Counted from the stretch's first letter, positions 44,075 to 52,684 are shown. The stretch is DNA of 56,561 nt from Desulfovibrio sp. (GCA_024683955.1 JAIKXS010000012.1:1-56561), one strand, 5' to 3'. Notes: a model not told the origin generated them from the letters alone. Translations and numbers: made by a program.

Positions 44075-44878
44075 GTGGACGGTACAGCACAGCAGGGTCC
44101 CCTTGTCTCGGTACGGAATCTCTATGTGGGCTACGGTTCCTTCGTACTGATGAAGGATATCGCCTTTTCCGTCGAGGCCGGGGATATTTTTTTCATAACA
44201 GGCGGTTCGGGCTGCGGCAAAAGCACCCTCCTCAAGGTTCTGATGGGGCTGAAAACGCCGCAAAGCGGACAAATCTTCTACGGCGGTCAGGATTTTTACG
44301 GCACGGACGAGGACACGCGCAACGCCATTAAGAAGAAAACCGGGGTTCTCTTCCAAAGCGGTGCCCTCTGGAGCTCCATGACCCTTGCGGAAAACGTGGC
44401 CCTTCCCCTCGAGCAGTACACGGATCTTGACGGGGAAAGCATACGGGAGCTGGCGTCCGTCAAGCTGGCCCTCACGGGCCTTGCCGGCTTTGAAGACTAC
44501 TATCCGTCGGAAATTTCGGGCGGCATGCGTAAACGCGCGGGTCTTGCCCGCGCTCTTGCCCTTGATCCCTCTATCCTTTTTCTTGACGAGCCGAGCGCGG
44601 GGCTCGACCCGGTGAGTTCAAAGCATCTGGATGATCTCATACTGGAACTGAGGGAAACGCTTGAGACAACTTTTATGATAGTTTCCCACGAACTTGAAAG
44701 CATCTTTTCCATCGCCACAAAAATCATCTATCTGGACAACCAGAGCCGCACCATCAGGGCGGAGGGAGATCCCCGTCTGCTTCGTGACGATCCCGCCACT
44801 CCCCCCTGCGTTCTGGATTTTCTGACGCGGGGCGGCGCACGCAAAGCGAGAGAGGAGCACATACATGAGTCAGCATAA
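44075..44878 (+). CDS. mlaF: Lipid transport ABC ATPase, MlaF type
   Basis: The 267-residue ATPase shows Walker A GGSGCGKST at 43-51, the Q-loop LFQSGALW, the ABC signature SEISGGMRKR with the extended R residues of the MlaF/Ttg2A family, and Walker B ILFLDEPSAGLDP. The switch histidine is in IVSHELES. It powers MlaE. The start GTG directly follows the mlaE stop with no gap, which indicates translational coupling; mlaD overlaps its end by 14 nt. The last ~20 residues are a charged tail. Confidence 0.96.
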   Translation: MDGTAQQGPLVSVRNLYVGYGSFVLMKDIAFSVEAGDIFFITGGSGCGKSTLLKVLMGLKTPQSGQIFYGGQDFYGTDEDTRNAIKKKTGVLFQSGALWSSMTLAENVALPLEQYTDLDGESIRELASVKLALTGLAGFEDYYPSEISGGMRKRAGLARALALDPSILFLDEPSAGLDPVSSKHLDDLILELRETLETTFMIVSHELESIFSIATKIIYLDNQSRTIRAEGDPRLLRDDPATPPCVLDFLTRGGARKAREEHIHESA

Positions 44879-45854
44879 AACGGCCGTTGGTGTTTTTACC
44901 CTGATCGGCCTCATCCTCTTCGTATGCGGGCTCTTCTTTCTCGGCGGCCGTGATCTCTTCAAGACCAAGACGGAATATGTCCTCTACTTTGAAGGTTCAG
45001 TGAGCGGACTGAGCGTCGGGGCTCCCGTCTATTTCCGCGGGGTTCCCCTGGGGTCCGTCAAACGGATAAGCCTTGTCTTCGACCCGAAGTCCTCCGCCAT
45101 CACCATTCCCGTCTACATCAACATTGACGAAAGCAGCATTGTGAAACACTCGGGCGAGCAAATTCCCGAAGTCTATCAGAAGCGCATCATCAAGCACATG
45201 GTCGACAAAGGACTTTCAGCCAGACTTCAGGTGCAGAACTTCGTAACGGGCCAATACCGCATAGAACTTGACTACCACAGTACCAACGATCTCGAGACGG
45301 CGGAATCCCGTCAGCGCGCGCTCAACGAAATACCGACCGTTCCCTCCGAACTCGACTCCCTGCAGCAGAAATTCAACAATATTCCCCTTGAGGACATGGC
45401 CAACGCCCTTAATTCCGTACTCCTTGGGCTCTCAAATGCCGTTGGCGACGGCAGCGAACTGAAGGACACGATTCTGACAATGAAGCAGACCTTTTCAGAC
45501 GTGAACCGATCCTTCAAAGCCATGACAGAAATTCTTGAAGACCCCGGGTGGCGTCATTCGTCAGGAAAAATTCTTGCCAATATGGAGCAGTCCTCGACAG
45601 ATCTTGCCACGGCCGTTCCGGCCCTCATGAAAGAACTCTCGGGAATCATGGCCAACATCACCGAGGCGACAGCGGTATTGAAGCGTTCCTCGCTCTTTGC
45701 GGGACAGCTTCTCACCCCCAATTCACCTCTTGTGCAGGATCTGCGGCGTGTTGTACGGGAAGCGGCTGAAGCCGCCCGTTCGCTCCACACCTTTGCCGAT
45801 ATGCTGAACAGAAATCCCGAAGCACTGCTTCAGGGCAAACGCGGAGGACGCTAA
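44865..45854 (+). CDS. mlaD: MCE-domain lipid-binding protein, MlaD/PqiB type
   Basis: The 329-residue protein has an N-terminal membrane helix (TAVGVFTLIGLILFVCGLFFL), one MCE domain (about 38-120, VSGLSVGAPVYFRGVPLGSVK is the signature) and a long C-terminal helical region with coiled-coil character. MCE proteins form hexameric rings or tubes that shuttle lipids between inner and outer membranes. At 329 residues it is longer than single-MCE E. coli MlaD (183), so its helical tail may form a needle-like channel as in LetB or PqiB. It overlaps mlaF by 14 nt and the next gene by one base. Confidence 0.93.
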   Translation: MSQHKTAVGVFTLIGLILFVCGLFFLGGRDLFKTKTEYVLYFEGSVSGLSVGAPVYFRGVPLGSVKRISLVFDPKSSAITIPVYINIDESSIVKHSGEQIPEVYQKRIIKHMVDKGLSARLQVQNFVTGQYRIELDYHSTNDLETAESRQRALNEIPTVPSELDSLQQKFNNIPLEDMANALNSVLLGLSNAVGDGSELKDTILTMKQTFSDVNRSFKAMTEILEDPGWRHSSGKILANMEQSSTDLATAVPALMKELSGIMANITEATAVLKRSSLFAGQLLTPNSPLVQDLRRVVREAAEAARSLHTFADMLNRNPEALLQGKRGGR

Positions 45855-46456
45855 TGTCTTGTCTTCGCTTTCTCCCTCTTGTTCTCTTCCCGATCCTTTT
45901 CACGGCCGGCTGCGGAAAAAGCATGCCGACCAGATACTACGCCCTCCAGAGCGAAGCCCTTTCCGTAAGCTGTACGGATCTGCCGAAAACGACTCTCCGC
46001 GTTGCGGGTGTCGGCGTTCCTTCCTACCTTAGCCGGGACGCCCTTGTGGAACGAAAGCCCGGCGAGGCGAACCTGACCATCGACTCCCTTACCCTCTGGG
46101 CCGAGCCGCTTGATGACGGCATCAGAAGAATATTTGTGAACGGTCTGACCGCCCCGCTCCTTGAAGAAGGTCTGACCGTTCTCCCCATGGCGAGTGAGGA
46201 CCGCGGCGTCTATACCCTTGTCCTTGACATCCTGACCCTTGACGGTGTGCGCGGCGGCGAGGCAAGCCTTTCCCTCTCTTGGAGGCTTCTTGAAAACGCC
46301 TCGACCCGCATCCTCGACAGCGGTCTTTACAGCGCCCGTGCATCCGTTCCGGGCGAGGACAAGAAGTATCTTGTCGAACGCTGGGGCGACCTGCTTCGGG
46401 GCGCCAGGGAGGCGATCCAGAAAAAGATATGCGAAAAAATCGGCAGGCGTCGCTAG
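45854..46456 (+). CDS. pqiC: PqiC/YmbA-type ABC transporter auxiliary lipoprotein
   Basis: The 200-residue protein begins with a lipoprotein signal (LFTAGC, lipidated Cys20) and the family pattern TRYYALQSEAL, followed by the ABC_trans_aux fold with TLRVAGVGVPSYLSRDALV and a C-terminal basic helix ending KIGRRR. In E. coli PqiC is an outer-membrane lipoprotein that partners the PqiB MCE tube. Its start ATG shares a base with the mlaD stop (TAATG), so it is coupled. It ends the operon at a strong terminator. The symbol is by homology to the family. Confidence 0.85.
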   Translation: MSCLRFLPLVLFPILFTAGCGKSMPTRYYALQSEALSVSCTDLPKTTLRVAGVGVPSYLSRDALVERKPGEANLTIDSLTLWAEPLDDGIRRIFVNGLTAPLLEEGLTVLPMASEDRGVYTLVLDILTLDGVRGGEASLSLSWRLLENASTRILDSGLYSARASVPGEDKKYLVERWGDLLRGAREAIQKKICEKIGRRR

Positions 46457-46539
46457 ACCGATGCGTGCCCAGGCGTGATAAGGCTCCGCTTCCCTTCCGC
46501 ACTGCCCGCTTTGCGGGAAAAAACGCTGCGCACGGAAGC

Positions 46540-46580
46540 AAAAGCGCCTCCGGACCCCTGAGGATCTGGAGGCGCTTTTT
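46540..46580. terminator. Terminator between the mla operon and grpE
   Basis: A 12-bp stem AAAAGCGCCTCC/GGAGGCGCTTTT closes a 16-nt loop and is followed on the plus strand by a fifth T and AT-rich sequence. On the minus strand it offers four Ts after the stem, so it may serve both convergent genes. Confidence 0.88.
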
Positions 46581-46599
46581 ATATACTTAGGCGTTTTTT

Positions 46600-47382
46600 C
46601 TACTGTGTAATCATGACCTTTGCCGCACGCAGGAGGCGCTTTCCCAATTTATAGCCGCGTTGCAGAACGCGGGAAACCTTTCCCGCCTCCAGTTCGGAAT
46701 TGCTGTCGAAGCCCACGGCCTCATGGATCTGCGGGTCAAAGTTTTCGCCCGCCTCGCCAACCGGCACAAGGCCGTGCTTCTGAACCGCGTCAAGGAGGAG
46801 TTTGTGGGTCATGGAGACCCCCTGCAGCAAATCCTTGCACACTTCGCTTGTATTGCCGTACTGCATGGCGAGTTCCAGGTTGTCGAGTGTGGGAAGCAGG
46901 TCAGAAAGCACGGTGCCGGCCGCATACTGCAGCTGCTCCTCATGCTCTCTGGCAAGACGTTTCTTGAAATTCTCCATTTCCGCCGCCTGGCGGAGGCGGA
47001 GATTCTCGATCTCGGCTTTCAGGGCTTCGATCTCTCCCGGCTCTTCACTCGTTCCGCCAAAGAGCGGTCCCTGATAGTTGGCTTCACCTTCGAAACCCTG
47101 GGCATCAAAGGTCCCCTCATCCTTGTTCCCCGAAGCGTTTCGGCCTTCTTCCGCTGTTTCTTCCTGTGCCTCGTCAGGCCCGTCTTCCCGGGGAGAATCC
47201 TCTTCACGCGTCACGCGCACGGGAATCTCCTCCTCATCGTCATACGGACTCTGGGAACTCCGTGATCCCTGGAGATCAGAGCCCCCGGCTTGCGCCGTAT
47301 TCCCTTCCGCGACTTCCTCCTCGGTCTCTTCGGCCGCGCGCATGGCTTCCCGTTCGTACGGATTTCTATAGTGGTGGACCAT
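46600..47382 (-). CDS. grpE: Nucleotide exchange factor GrpE with long acidic N-terminus
   Basis: The 260-residue protein ends in a full GrpE domain: a long helix (EIENLRLRQAAEMENFKKRLARE), then VLSDLLPTLDNLELAM and the signature GVSMTHKLLLDAVQKHGL near the C-terminus with FDPQIHEAVGF. GrpE releases ADP from DnaK. The first ~110 residues are mostly acidic and disordered (Glu/Asp/Gln-rich), much longer than the ~35 seen in E. coli. The ATG at 47382 has GGGGAG five bases upstream. No dnaK, dnaJ or hrcA is adjacent and no CIRCE element is visible. Confidence 0.94.
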   Translation of the reverse strand: MVHHYRNPYEREAMRAAEETEEEVAEGNTAQAGGSDLQGSRSSQSPYDDEEEIPVRVTREEDSPREDGPDEAQEETAEEGRNASGNKDEGTFDAQGFEGEANYQGPLFGGTSEEPGEIEALKAEIENLRLRQAAEMENFKKRLAREHEEQLQYAAGTVLSDLLPTLDNLELAMQYGNTSEVCKDLLQGVSMTHKLLLDAVQKHGLVPVGEAGENFDPQIHEAVGFDSNSELEAGKVSRVLQRGYKLGKRLLRAAKVMITQ

Positions 47383-47855
47383 ATGTACTCCCCAAAATAT
47401 CATTGCCCGCAGGGCATAGCGTTAGTCAACGACGGAGAAGAGCGTCCAAAAAAGACGCGTTGGGACGTTCAAAAAAGTTGGAAACAAGACGACAACGACG
47501 CTCCCCTTCCTTCACCACATAAGCAGTAAGTATGGACGACCCTTCTGTCAAGAGCAGTCCGGCAAATTACATCTCGACAAAGAGGAAACTTTTGGCTATG
47601 TTGCGGGGAAAAAATGTGCGGGGAAGCACATGAGAACGAAGACCGACGGCAGAAATATCGGCTCTTGCCGCCCGTATCCTTCCTTACGGAACGACGTTCT
47701 TTCAGCAGTCGTTTTCACACCGTGACGACGCCTCCCCATGCAAAATCCTGCATGGAAGGCATTCAGATACGCTTCCTTCCCTATCAATTCACGCCAAACT
47801 GCAAGTGCACAAAAATAAGGTCACCGGCTTTTCGGGACCCAAAAAGGATTCAGCA
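47383..47855. other. Divergent grpE-hisD intergenic region
   Basis: Apart from the grpE promoter near 47537 there is no gene here. Several frames are open but lack ribosome sites. The plus-strand promoter for hisD is not clear. Confidence 0.5.
47523..47551 (-). promoter_or_regulatory. Probable grpE promoter
   Basis: On the minus strand TTGACA (47551-47546) is followed after 17 nt by TACTGC (47528-47523). A CTTGACA/CCATACTT pair at shorter spacing could instead suit a heat-shock sigma factor, but the match is weak. Confidence 0.45.
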
Positions 47856-49157
47856 ATGTCGTGTCGAAGCATCCGTGTCTCAAATCTGCCAGAATGGCTG
47901 GAAGCCTCACTGTGGCTCAAAGACCGTGCCCGTTCGAGTGACGACGTGGAAGGCAAGGTGCGCGACATTCTTCAGAATGTTGAAAAACGCGGTGACGCGG
48001 CACTCATTGACTACACAAAAAACTTTGACTGTCCGGATTTCGCGGCGCCCATTCGTCTTTCCGAGCGGGATATTTCCCTTGCCGCAGCCTCTGTCCCGGC
48101 AGAAGAGCGTGACTGCATTTACAGGGCCGCCGACAATATCCGTGCCTTCCACGAGGCGCAGAAGGAAAAATCCTGGTTTATCACGCGCCCTGACGGGACG
48201 ATTCTCGGGCAGCGCGTCCAGGCCGTGGACGCCGTCGGCCTTTACGTGCCCGGAGGTCAGGGCGGCAACACGCCCCTTATTTCAACGCTGCTTATGAATG
48301 CCATCCCTGCCCAGGTGGCAGGTGCCTCGCGTCTTGCAATCGCTACGCCGCCGAGAAAAGACGGGACCATCAATCCGCACATTCTCTGTGCGGCACATCT
48401 GCTCGGCATTGAGGAAATTTATCGCGTGGGCGGGGCCTGGAGCATTGCTGCCTTTGCGTACGGCACGGAATCCATTGCTCCGGTCGATGTGATTGCTGGA
48501 CCAGGCAATATTTTTGTGACAACAGCCAAACGTCTTGTTCAGGGGAAAGTCGGAATCGATATGATCGCAGGACCAAGCGAGGTCCTCGTCATTGCTGACT
48601 CCAGGGCGAACGCGTCGACCCTTGCCGCAGATCTTCTTTCCCAGGCCGAGCATGACCCGCTTGCGTCGGCCATATGCCTCACAACAGACCAGTCCGTTTT
48701 TGAGGAACTCCCGAACGAACTCGACACGCAGTGCGCCGCCCTGCCGAGAGCGGAAATTGCCAAAAAATCCCTCAATGACTGGGGAGCCGTCGTTCTTGTT
48801 CCCTCGCTTAAAACAGCTGTTGAGATCGCAAACGCCATCGCCCCCGAGCATCTTGAAATCTTCACCCGCGATCCATGGGCTCTTCTTCCCTCGATCCGAC
48901 ATGCCGGTGCGATTTTTCTTGGCGCAAGCAGTCCGGAACCCCTCGGAGATTACTATGCAGGTCCCAACCACGTGCTTCCGACAATGGGGACAGCGCGTTT
49001 TTCAGGAGCCCTTTCCGTTGAGACCTTCTGTAAAAAAAGCAGCATCATTGCCGCATCACCCGCTTTTCTCGCGCACAGCATGAACGATGTGGCGACTCTG
49101 GCCCGCCTCGAAGGTCTGGAGGCCCATGCGCGCAGTGTGGAAGCAAGACGGAAGTAA
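47856..49157 (+). CDS. hisD: Histidinol dehydrogenase
   Basis: The 433-residue enzyme oxidises histidinol to histidine in two NAD-dependent steps. The motifs are PGGQGGNTPL, VDVIAGPGNIFVTTAKR, the zinc-linked LLSQAEHDP segment, and the catalytic Glu-His pair in IAPEHLEIF, with NHVLPTMGTARFSGALSV near the end. The ATG at 47856 has AGGA eight bases upstream; a start 17 codons earlier in frame lacks a Shine-Dalgarno. No other his gene is in the window. purC follows 44 nt after. Confidence 0.97.
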   Translation: MSCRSIRVSNLPEWLEASLWLKDRARSSDDVEGKVRDILQNVEKRGDAALIDYTKNFDCPDFAAPIRLSERDISLAAASVPAEERDCIYRAADNIRAFHEAQKEKSWFITRPDGTILGQRVQAVDAVGLYVPGGQGGNTPLISTLLMNAIPAQVAGASRLAIATPPRKDGTINPHILCAAHLLGIEEIYRVGGAWSIAAFAYGTESIAPVDVIAGPGNIFVTTAKRLVQGKVGIDMIAGPSEVLVIADSRANASTLAADLLSQAEHDPLASAICLTTDQSVFEELPNELDTQCAALPRAEIAKKSLNDWGAVVLVPSLKTAVEIANAIAPEHLEIFTRDPWALLPSIRHAGAIFLGASSPEPLGDYYAGPNHVLPTMGTARFSGALSVETFCKKSSIIAASPAFLAHSMNDVATLARLEGLEAHARSVEARRK

Positions 49158-49201
49158 AGACCATTTCTCCTGATTGGTCGTACGGAAAGACAGGAACAGC
49201 C

Positions 49202-50104
49202 ATGAAAAGTGTGAGCAAAACAAACATCGATGTCTGCCCCCTTGTGTCCCGGGGCAAGGTTCGGGATATCTACGCACTCGACGATGCCCATCTTTTGATT
49301 GTGACCACGGACCGCATGTCGGCCTTTGACGTCATCATGCAGGAGCCCATCCCGTTCAAGGGTGTCATTCTCAATCAGATCACCCTCTTCTGGATGGACA
49401 AATTCAGCAATATCGTCCCCAACCACCTTGTGGAGCATGACGTACGCAGCTTTCCCTCAAAGCTTGCCCCCTGGCAGGACGAGCTTGAAGGCCGTTCCGT
49501 GATAGTGAAGAAGGCCTCCCCTCTGCCCGTTGAATGTATTGTGCGCGGTTATATCACGGGTTCCGGCTGGAAGGACTATCAGACGTCCGGCGCTGTCTGC
49601 GGACATGTGCTGCCGAAAGGGCTCAAGGAGTCCGCAAAACTCACCCCTCCCCTCTTTACGCCCTCAACCAAGGCCGAACTCGGGACCCACGATCAGAACA
49701 TCAGCCGGGCGGAAGCGGCCAAGCTTCTGGGAGAAGAGGATGCAGCTTTTGTGGAACGGACATCTCTCGCCCTCTACGAGGCAGGCCGTGATCACGCATC
49801 CGGTCACGGAATTATCGTTGCCGACACCAAGTTTGAGTTTGGCCGGATCGATGGAAAGCTCCACCTTATCGATGAGGTGCTGACACCAGATTCCTCACGG
49901 TTCTGGCCAATGGACTCCTACGCCGAGGGGCACGGACAGCCGAGCTTTGACAAGCAGTATCTGCGTGACTGGCTTTCCGCCCAACCGTGGAACAAACAGC
50001 CGCCCGCCCCGACCCTTCCCCCCGAGGTGATTGCGGAAACGGCAAAAAAATATCGGGAAGCCTATTCCATTCTGACTGGAAAGGAACTGAAGCTACCGGA
50101 ATAA
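49202..50104 (+). CDS. purC: Phosphoribosylaminoimidazole-succinocarboxamide (SAICAR) synthase
   Basis: The 300-residue enzyme joins CAIR and aspartate in purine synthesis. Conserved segments are LVSRGKVRDIYALDD near the N-terminus, KASPLPVECIVRGYITGSGW, and IVADTKFEFGRIDGKLHLIDEVLTPDSSRF in shortened form at about 200-232. Length fits the longer subtype also found in yeast. AGGA lies six bases before the ATG. It follows hisD by 44 nt and is probably co-transcribed. A 490-nt gap then precedes fabI. Confidence 0.96.
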   Translation: MKSVSKTNIDVCPLVSRGKVRDIYALDDAHLLIVTTDRMSAFDVIMQEPIPFKGVILNQITLFWMDKFSNIVPNHLVEHDVRSFPSKLAPWQDELEGRSVIVKKASPLPVECIVRGYITGSGWKDYQTSGAVCGHVLPKGLKESAKLTPPLFTPSTKAELGTHDQNISRAEAAKLLGEEDAAFVERTSLALYEAGRDHASGHGIIVADTKFEFGRIDGKLHLIDEVLTPDSSRFWPMDSYAEGHGQPSFDKQYLRDWLSAQPWNKQPPAPTLPPEVIAETAKKYREAYSILTGKELKLPE

Positions 50105-50598
50105 TGTCGCTGACTACCTCCCTGAAAAGACCGGGATATGGGGGACATTTCGCAAACATTCTTAGCCAAACCTTGCGGGCGTTCCTTGTTGAACGCCCGG
50201 AAATTCAATCCGCTGCGGGACCATACAGCCTTCGGGAATGCCTTCTGATTAACACGGAGACATCGGGCAGGGGTCTCTTCCCGGGAAGACGAAAGACAGG
50301 GAATGACACATCTTATCTGACGTTTACGCCTGAATGTACTTTCCCGGAAATCGCACCGGGCAGCGAACAGTTTGACGGCTGTGATGCCGTGCCGGCCTGC
50401 CCTGCGGGAACCCCATGGGTTCCGTGTTGGAGCAGGAATCCGCCTCCTGTGCAGCCCAAAGGGCTTCAAGCATAGGAATCCCCTTTTACCGGGGGAGGAT
50501 ATCAAACCCATACGATGGGCACACATGAGGAGCTCGCTCCCGTTTTTTCGGATCGTTGACTGATCCGCGGGGCAGGAGTGACGTGTGAAGGAGAGAAT
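50105..50598 (+). other. Hairpin-rich noncoding gap between purC and fabI
   Basis: No coding sequence is convincing. The stretch carries an unusual number of stems: CGGGCGTTC/GAACGCCCG (50176-50199, possible purC terminator without Ts), palindrome CTTCCCGGGAAG (50277-50288), CCCGG/CCGGG near 50342-50360, GGAACCC/GGGTTCC (50407-50423), and small stems near 50453-50466 and 50490-50505. It could be a long fabI leader or an independent structured RNA. Confidence 0.45.
50549..50567. promoter_or_regulatory. Inverted repeat ahead of fabI
   Basis: CGGATC and GATCCG flank a 7-nt spacer, 32 nt before the fabI start. The spacer includes TTGACT, a possible -35 box, so a regulator binding here could block a fabI promoter. 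There is no clear -10 at 17 nt. Confidence 0.35.
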
Positions 50599-51372
50599 AT
50601 GTTGTTGCTGGAAGGTAAAAAAGCCCTGGTCATGGGCCTGGCTAACAATAAGAGCATCGCTTGGGGCATTGCTCAGAAATTAAAGGAAAACGGTGCCAGG
50701 CTTGCGTTCAACTACATCGGTGAAGCCATCAAGAAGCGTGTCGTTCCCCTGAGTGAAGAACTTGGCGGGGAATTCACCTTTCAGTGCGATGTCTGTTCCG
50801 ATGAGGAAATCGGACAGGCAGTAGAACTCGTCAAGGAAAAATGGGGAACCTTTGATATCCTCGTTCATTCCATTGCCTTTGCCAATAAAGACGATCTTCG
50901 CGGTCGTTTCATGGAGGTCTCCCGTGACGGCTTCAAGCTCGCCATGGAGGTCTCTGTCTTTTCCCTGCCGGCCCTCTGCAAGGCGTTTGAACCCCTTCTC
51001 AACGAGGGAGCGTCCATTCTGACCATGACCTATCACGGATCCACAAAAGTCATTCCGGGCTACAATGTCATGGGCGTGGCAAAGGCTGGTCTTGAGGCAT
51101 CCGTACGGTATCTGGCCTATGATCTCGGTCCGAAAGGCATCCGGATCAATGCCATAAGTTCAGGTCCCATCAAAACACTTGCAGCTTCGGCGGTCATCAG
51201 CATGAGAGATGTCTTTACCCGTGTACAGGATTCCTCGCCGCTTCACCGCAATGTGAGCATCGAAGATGTCGGCAATACAGCGGTCTTTCTGGCCTCTGGT
51301 CTCTCAAGCTCGATCACGGGAGCCGTGATATACACGGACTGCGGCTTCAGTCAGATGGGTGTCACCGCCTGA
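50599..51372 (+). CDS. fabI: Enoyl-[acyl-carrier-protein] reductase (NADH), FabI
   Basis: The 257-residue short-chain dehydrogenase reduces enoyl-ACP in the last step of each fatty-acid elongation round. It opens with LLEGKKALVMGLANNKSIAWGIA (first residues shortened here), has Tyr145 in MTYHGS, and the catalytic Tyr155-x6-Lys162 in GYNVMGVAKAG, the same numbering within one residue as E. coli FabI. The C-terminus VIYTDCGFSQMG is typical. GGAGA lies four bases before the ATG; an ATG-less extension of seven codons is ignored. A 43-codon frame follows. Confidence 0.97.
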   Translation: MLLLEGKKALVMGLANNKSIAWGIAQKLKENGARLAFNYIGEAIKKRVVPLSEELGGEFTFQCDVCSDEEIGQAVELVKEKWGTFDILVHSIAFANKDDLRGRFMEVSRDGFKLAMEVSVFSLPALCKAFEPLLNEGASILTMTYHGSTKVIPGYNVMGVAKAGLEASVRYLAYDLGPKGIRINAISSGPIKTLAASAVISMRDVFTRVQDSSPLHRNVSIEDVGNTAVFLASGLSSSITGAVIYTDCGFSQMGVTA

Positions 51373-51479
51373 TTTTCTTCCGACGCCCTGTGTCCCTTGT
51401 CGCGCAGAAAAAAGCGTACGTGAGAAAAACGGCATAACTCAATGCCTGCCCTGCAATTCTTAGAAAAATCGGAACAGCG

Positions 51480-51611
51480 ATGATGAATTACGACCTGCTT
51501 AATGCCTTGGCCATCACTGTACTGGCCCTTGCCGGTCTCTGGGTTTTTGGGAAAAGCAGGGTCAATCACGGGAAAGAGGACACGCGCACCTCTGACGAAA
51601 AAAAAGAATAG
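51480..51611 (+). CDS. Candidate single-pass membrane miniprotein
   Basis: A 43-codon frame begins with two adjacent ATG codons and encodes MMNYDLLNALAITVLALAG as a likely transmembrane helix, then a WVFGKSR boundary and a Lys/Glu/Asp-rich cytoplasmic tail. Hydrophobic then positively charged order is what a real small membrane protein would show. A GGA lies six bases upstream. It sits 107 nt after fabI on the same strand. I know no homologue; loss of coding is possible. Confidence 0.5.
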   Translation: MMNYDLLNALAITVLALAGLWVFGKSRVNHGKEDTRTSDEKKE

Positions 51612-51743
51612 TCTACGAAGGTCTTGACGTGATGACAAGCTTCTATTTCTTCGAATGACAAGGCGAAGTTCTTTCATCTGCGTATTTTTTGCTTGCAAGG
51701 AAAAAGAAAAAAAATTATAGTTCTCACGCTTTCGACGACATCT

Positions 51744-51835
51744 GGAGAGGTGTCCGAGTTGGTTTAAGGAGCACGATTGGAAATCGTGTGAGCGTTAATA
51801 GCGCTCCCGGAGTTCGAATCTCCGCCTCTCCGCCA
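51744..51835 (+). tRNA. tRNA-Ser(GGA)
   Basis: The 92-nt gene with encoded CCA (51833-51835) has a GGAGAGG/CCTCTCC acceptor stem, anticodon GGA at 51779-51781 in a TTGGAAA loop, a long type-II variable arm (GTGAGCGTTAATAGCGCTCC region) and a T-loop GTTCGAATC. It marks the border between housekeeping DNA and the accessory region that follows. tRNA-Ser genes are common integration sites, but no integrase or direct repeat of its 3' end is seen in the window. Confidence 0.96.
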
Positions 51836-51855
51836 GAAAAAAAAAAAAAATTCAT

Positions 51856-51899
51856 CAGGTTTCACGAGGCCCGTAAGTACCCGTGAAACCTGTTTTTTT
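51856..51899 (+). terminator. Rho-independent terminator of tRNA-Ser
   Basis: An 11-bp stem CAGGTTTCACG/CGTGAAACCTG with a 15-nt loop runs into seven Ts, 20 nt past the tRNA. Confidence 0.93.
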
Positions 51900-52049
51900 A
51901 TATATACCTGCGTCTTATGTCATGCGTTCCTGGCCGATCTCGCCTCAAGAAGCCGTGGGAGAGAGAAGGAACTGTGCGAAATCTGGCAGTGACATCTCCG
52001 ACAGACAAGGATAGAAATAAAAGGGCTGTGCACATCTCTGTATGTACTG

Positions 52050-52124
52050 ACTAATAGGCAATATACGGCATTACGAATTTCACAATCCAACGGGATCTTC
52101 GCAACTCTTGCCAAAGGACAAAAG
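52050..52124 (+). pseudogene. Remnant C-terminus of a paralogue of the adjacent secretion-protein relic
   Basis: One frame reads RISQSNGIFATLAKGQKK, close to the end of the neighbouring relic (AISQSSVVLTALAKGQYS). The rest of this copy has gone: the sequence runs straight into the N-terminal part of the next. This looks like collapse or recombination between tandem copies. Confidence 0.5.
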
Positions 52125-52684
52125 AAGTATATTGCCCCAGTCAACAGCACTTCAGCCTCACAATATCCGTATTCGGCTCTATTTCAGCTGTTAGCAGTCC
52201 GCAAATGGCCCTCGCCATGCTTCAAATGAAGCAGGCAAAAGCCAATAAGGAACAGGTCCCTGCAGGCATTAAGGAAATCGGGAACGAACAGGCGAAGAAA
52301 AAAACTTAGCTGACGCGTTAAACGCTGCCCGAGATGCAAAGTCACGCCGATATTATACGAACCCCTGGGGACATGCTGATGGGATTGATTCTGATCTCAA
52401 AAAAATCGCAAAAGAGAACGTAGCCATTCCTGACAATAATGCTGCAGGAAGACCAAATATCGGTGACAAGTCCAATGATGAAAAAATTGACGCTGCCTGG
52501 GACAAGACCATCGCACGGCTACAGACTGTATTGGACACTCTAGGCGCCGACATCCAGACCAAGATGGTACAATCCAGGACTTCATGGGGCAGTACAACAG
52601 CTACATGCAGGGGGCAAATGCTGCCATTTCTCAATCCAGTGTGGTGCTTACGGCTCTTGCAAAGGGGCAGTATAGTGGTGTCTG
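52125..52684 (+). pseudogene. Frameshifted relic of a type III secretion filament/translocator-like protein
   Basis: Joining three frames recovers about 185 residues: PVNSTSASQYPYSALFQLLA, then SSPQMALAMLQMKQAKANKE, then NLADALNAARDAK with a polar middle, and finally IQDFMGQYNSYMQGANAAIS and ALAKGQYSGV before a stop. Shifts fall near 52195, in an A-run near 52300, and near 52570 (one A lost). The layout, a hydrophobic patch near the N-terminus, a polar centre and a C-terminal coiled coil, resembles the EspA/SseB family of type III secretion filament proteins. That is by eye and unverified; no start codon survives. No secretion apparatus genes are present in the window. Confidence 0.5.

Noticed and set aside
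47383..47600. CIRCE element ahead of grpE
   Set aside because: No TTAGCACTC-N9-GAGTGCTAA repeat is present.
50105..50475. Coding frames between purC and fabI on either strand
   Set aside because: They lack ribosome sites, start inside purC or give Cys/Pro/Arg-rich translations without domains.
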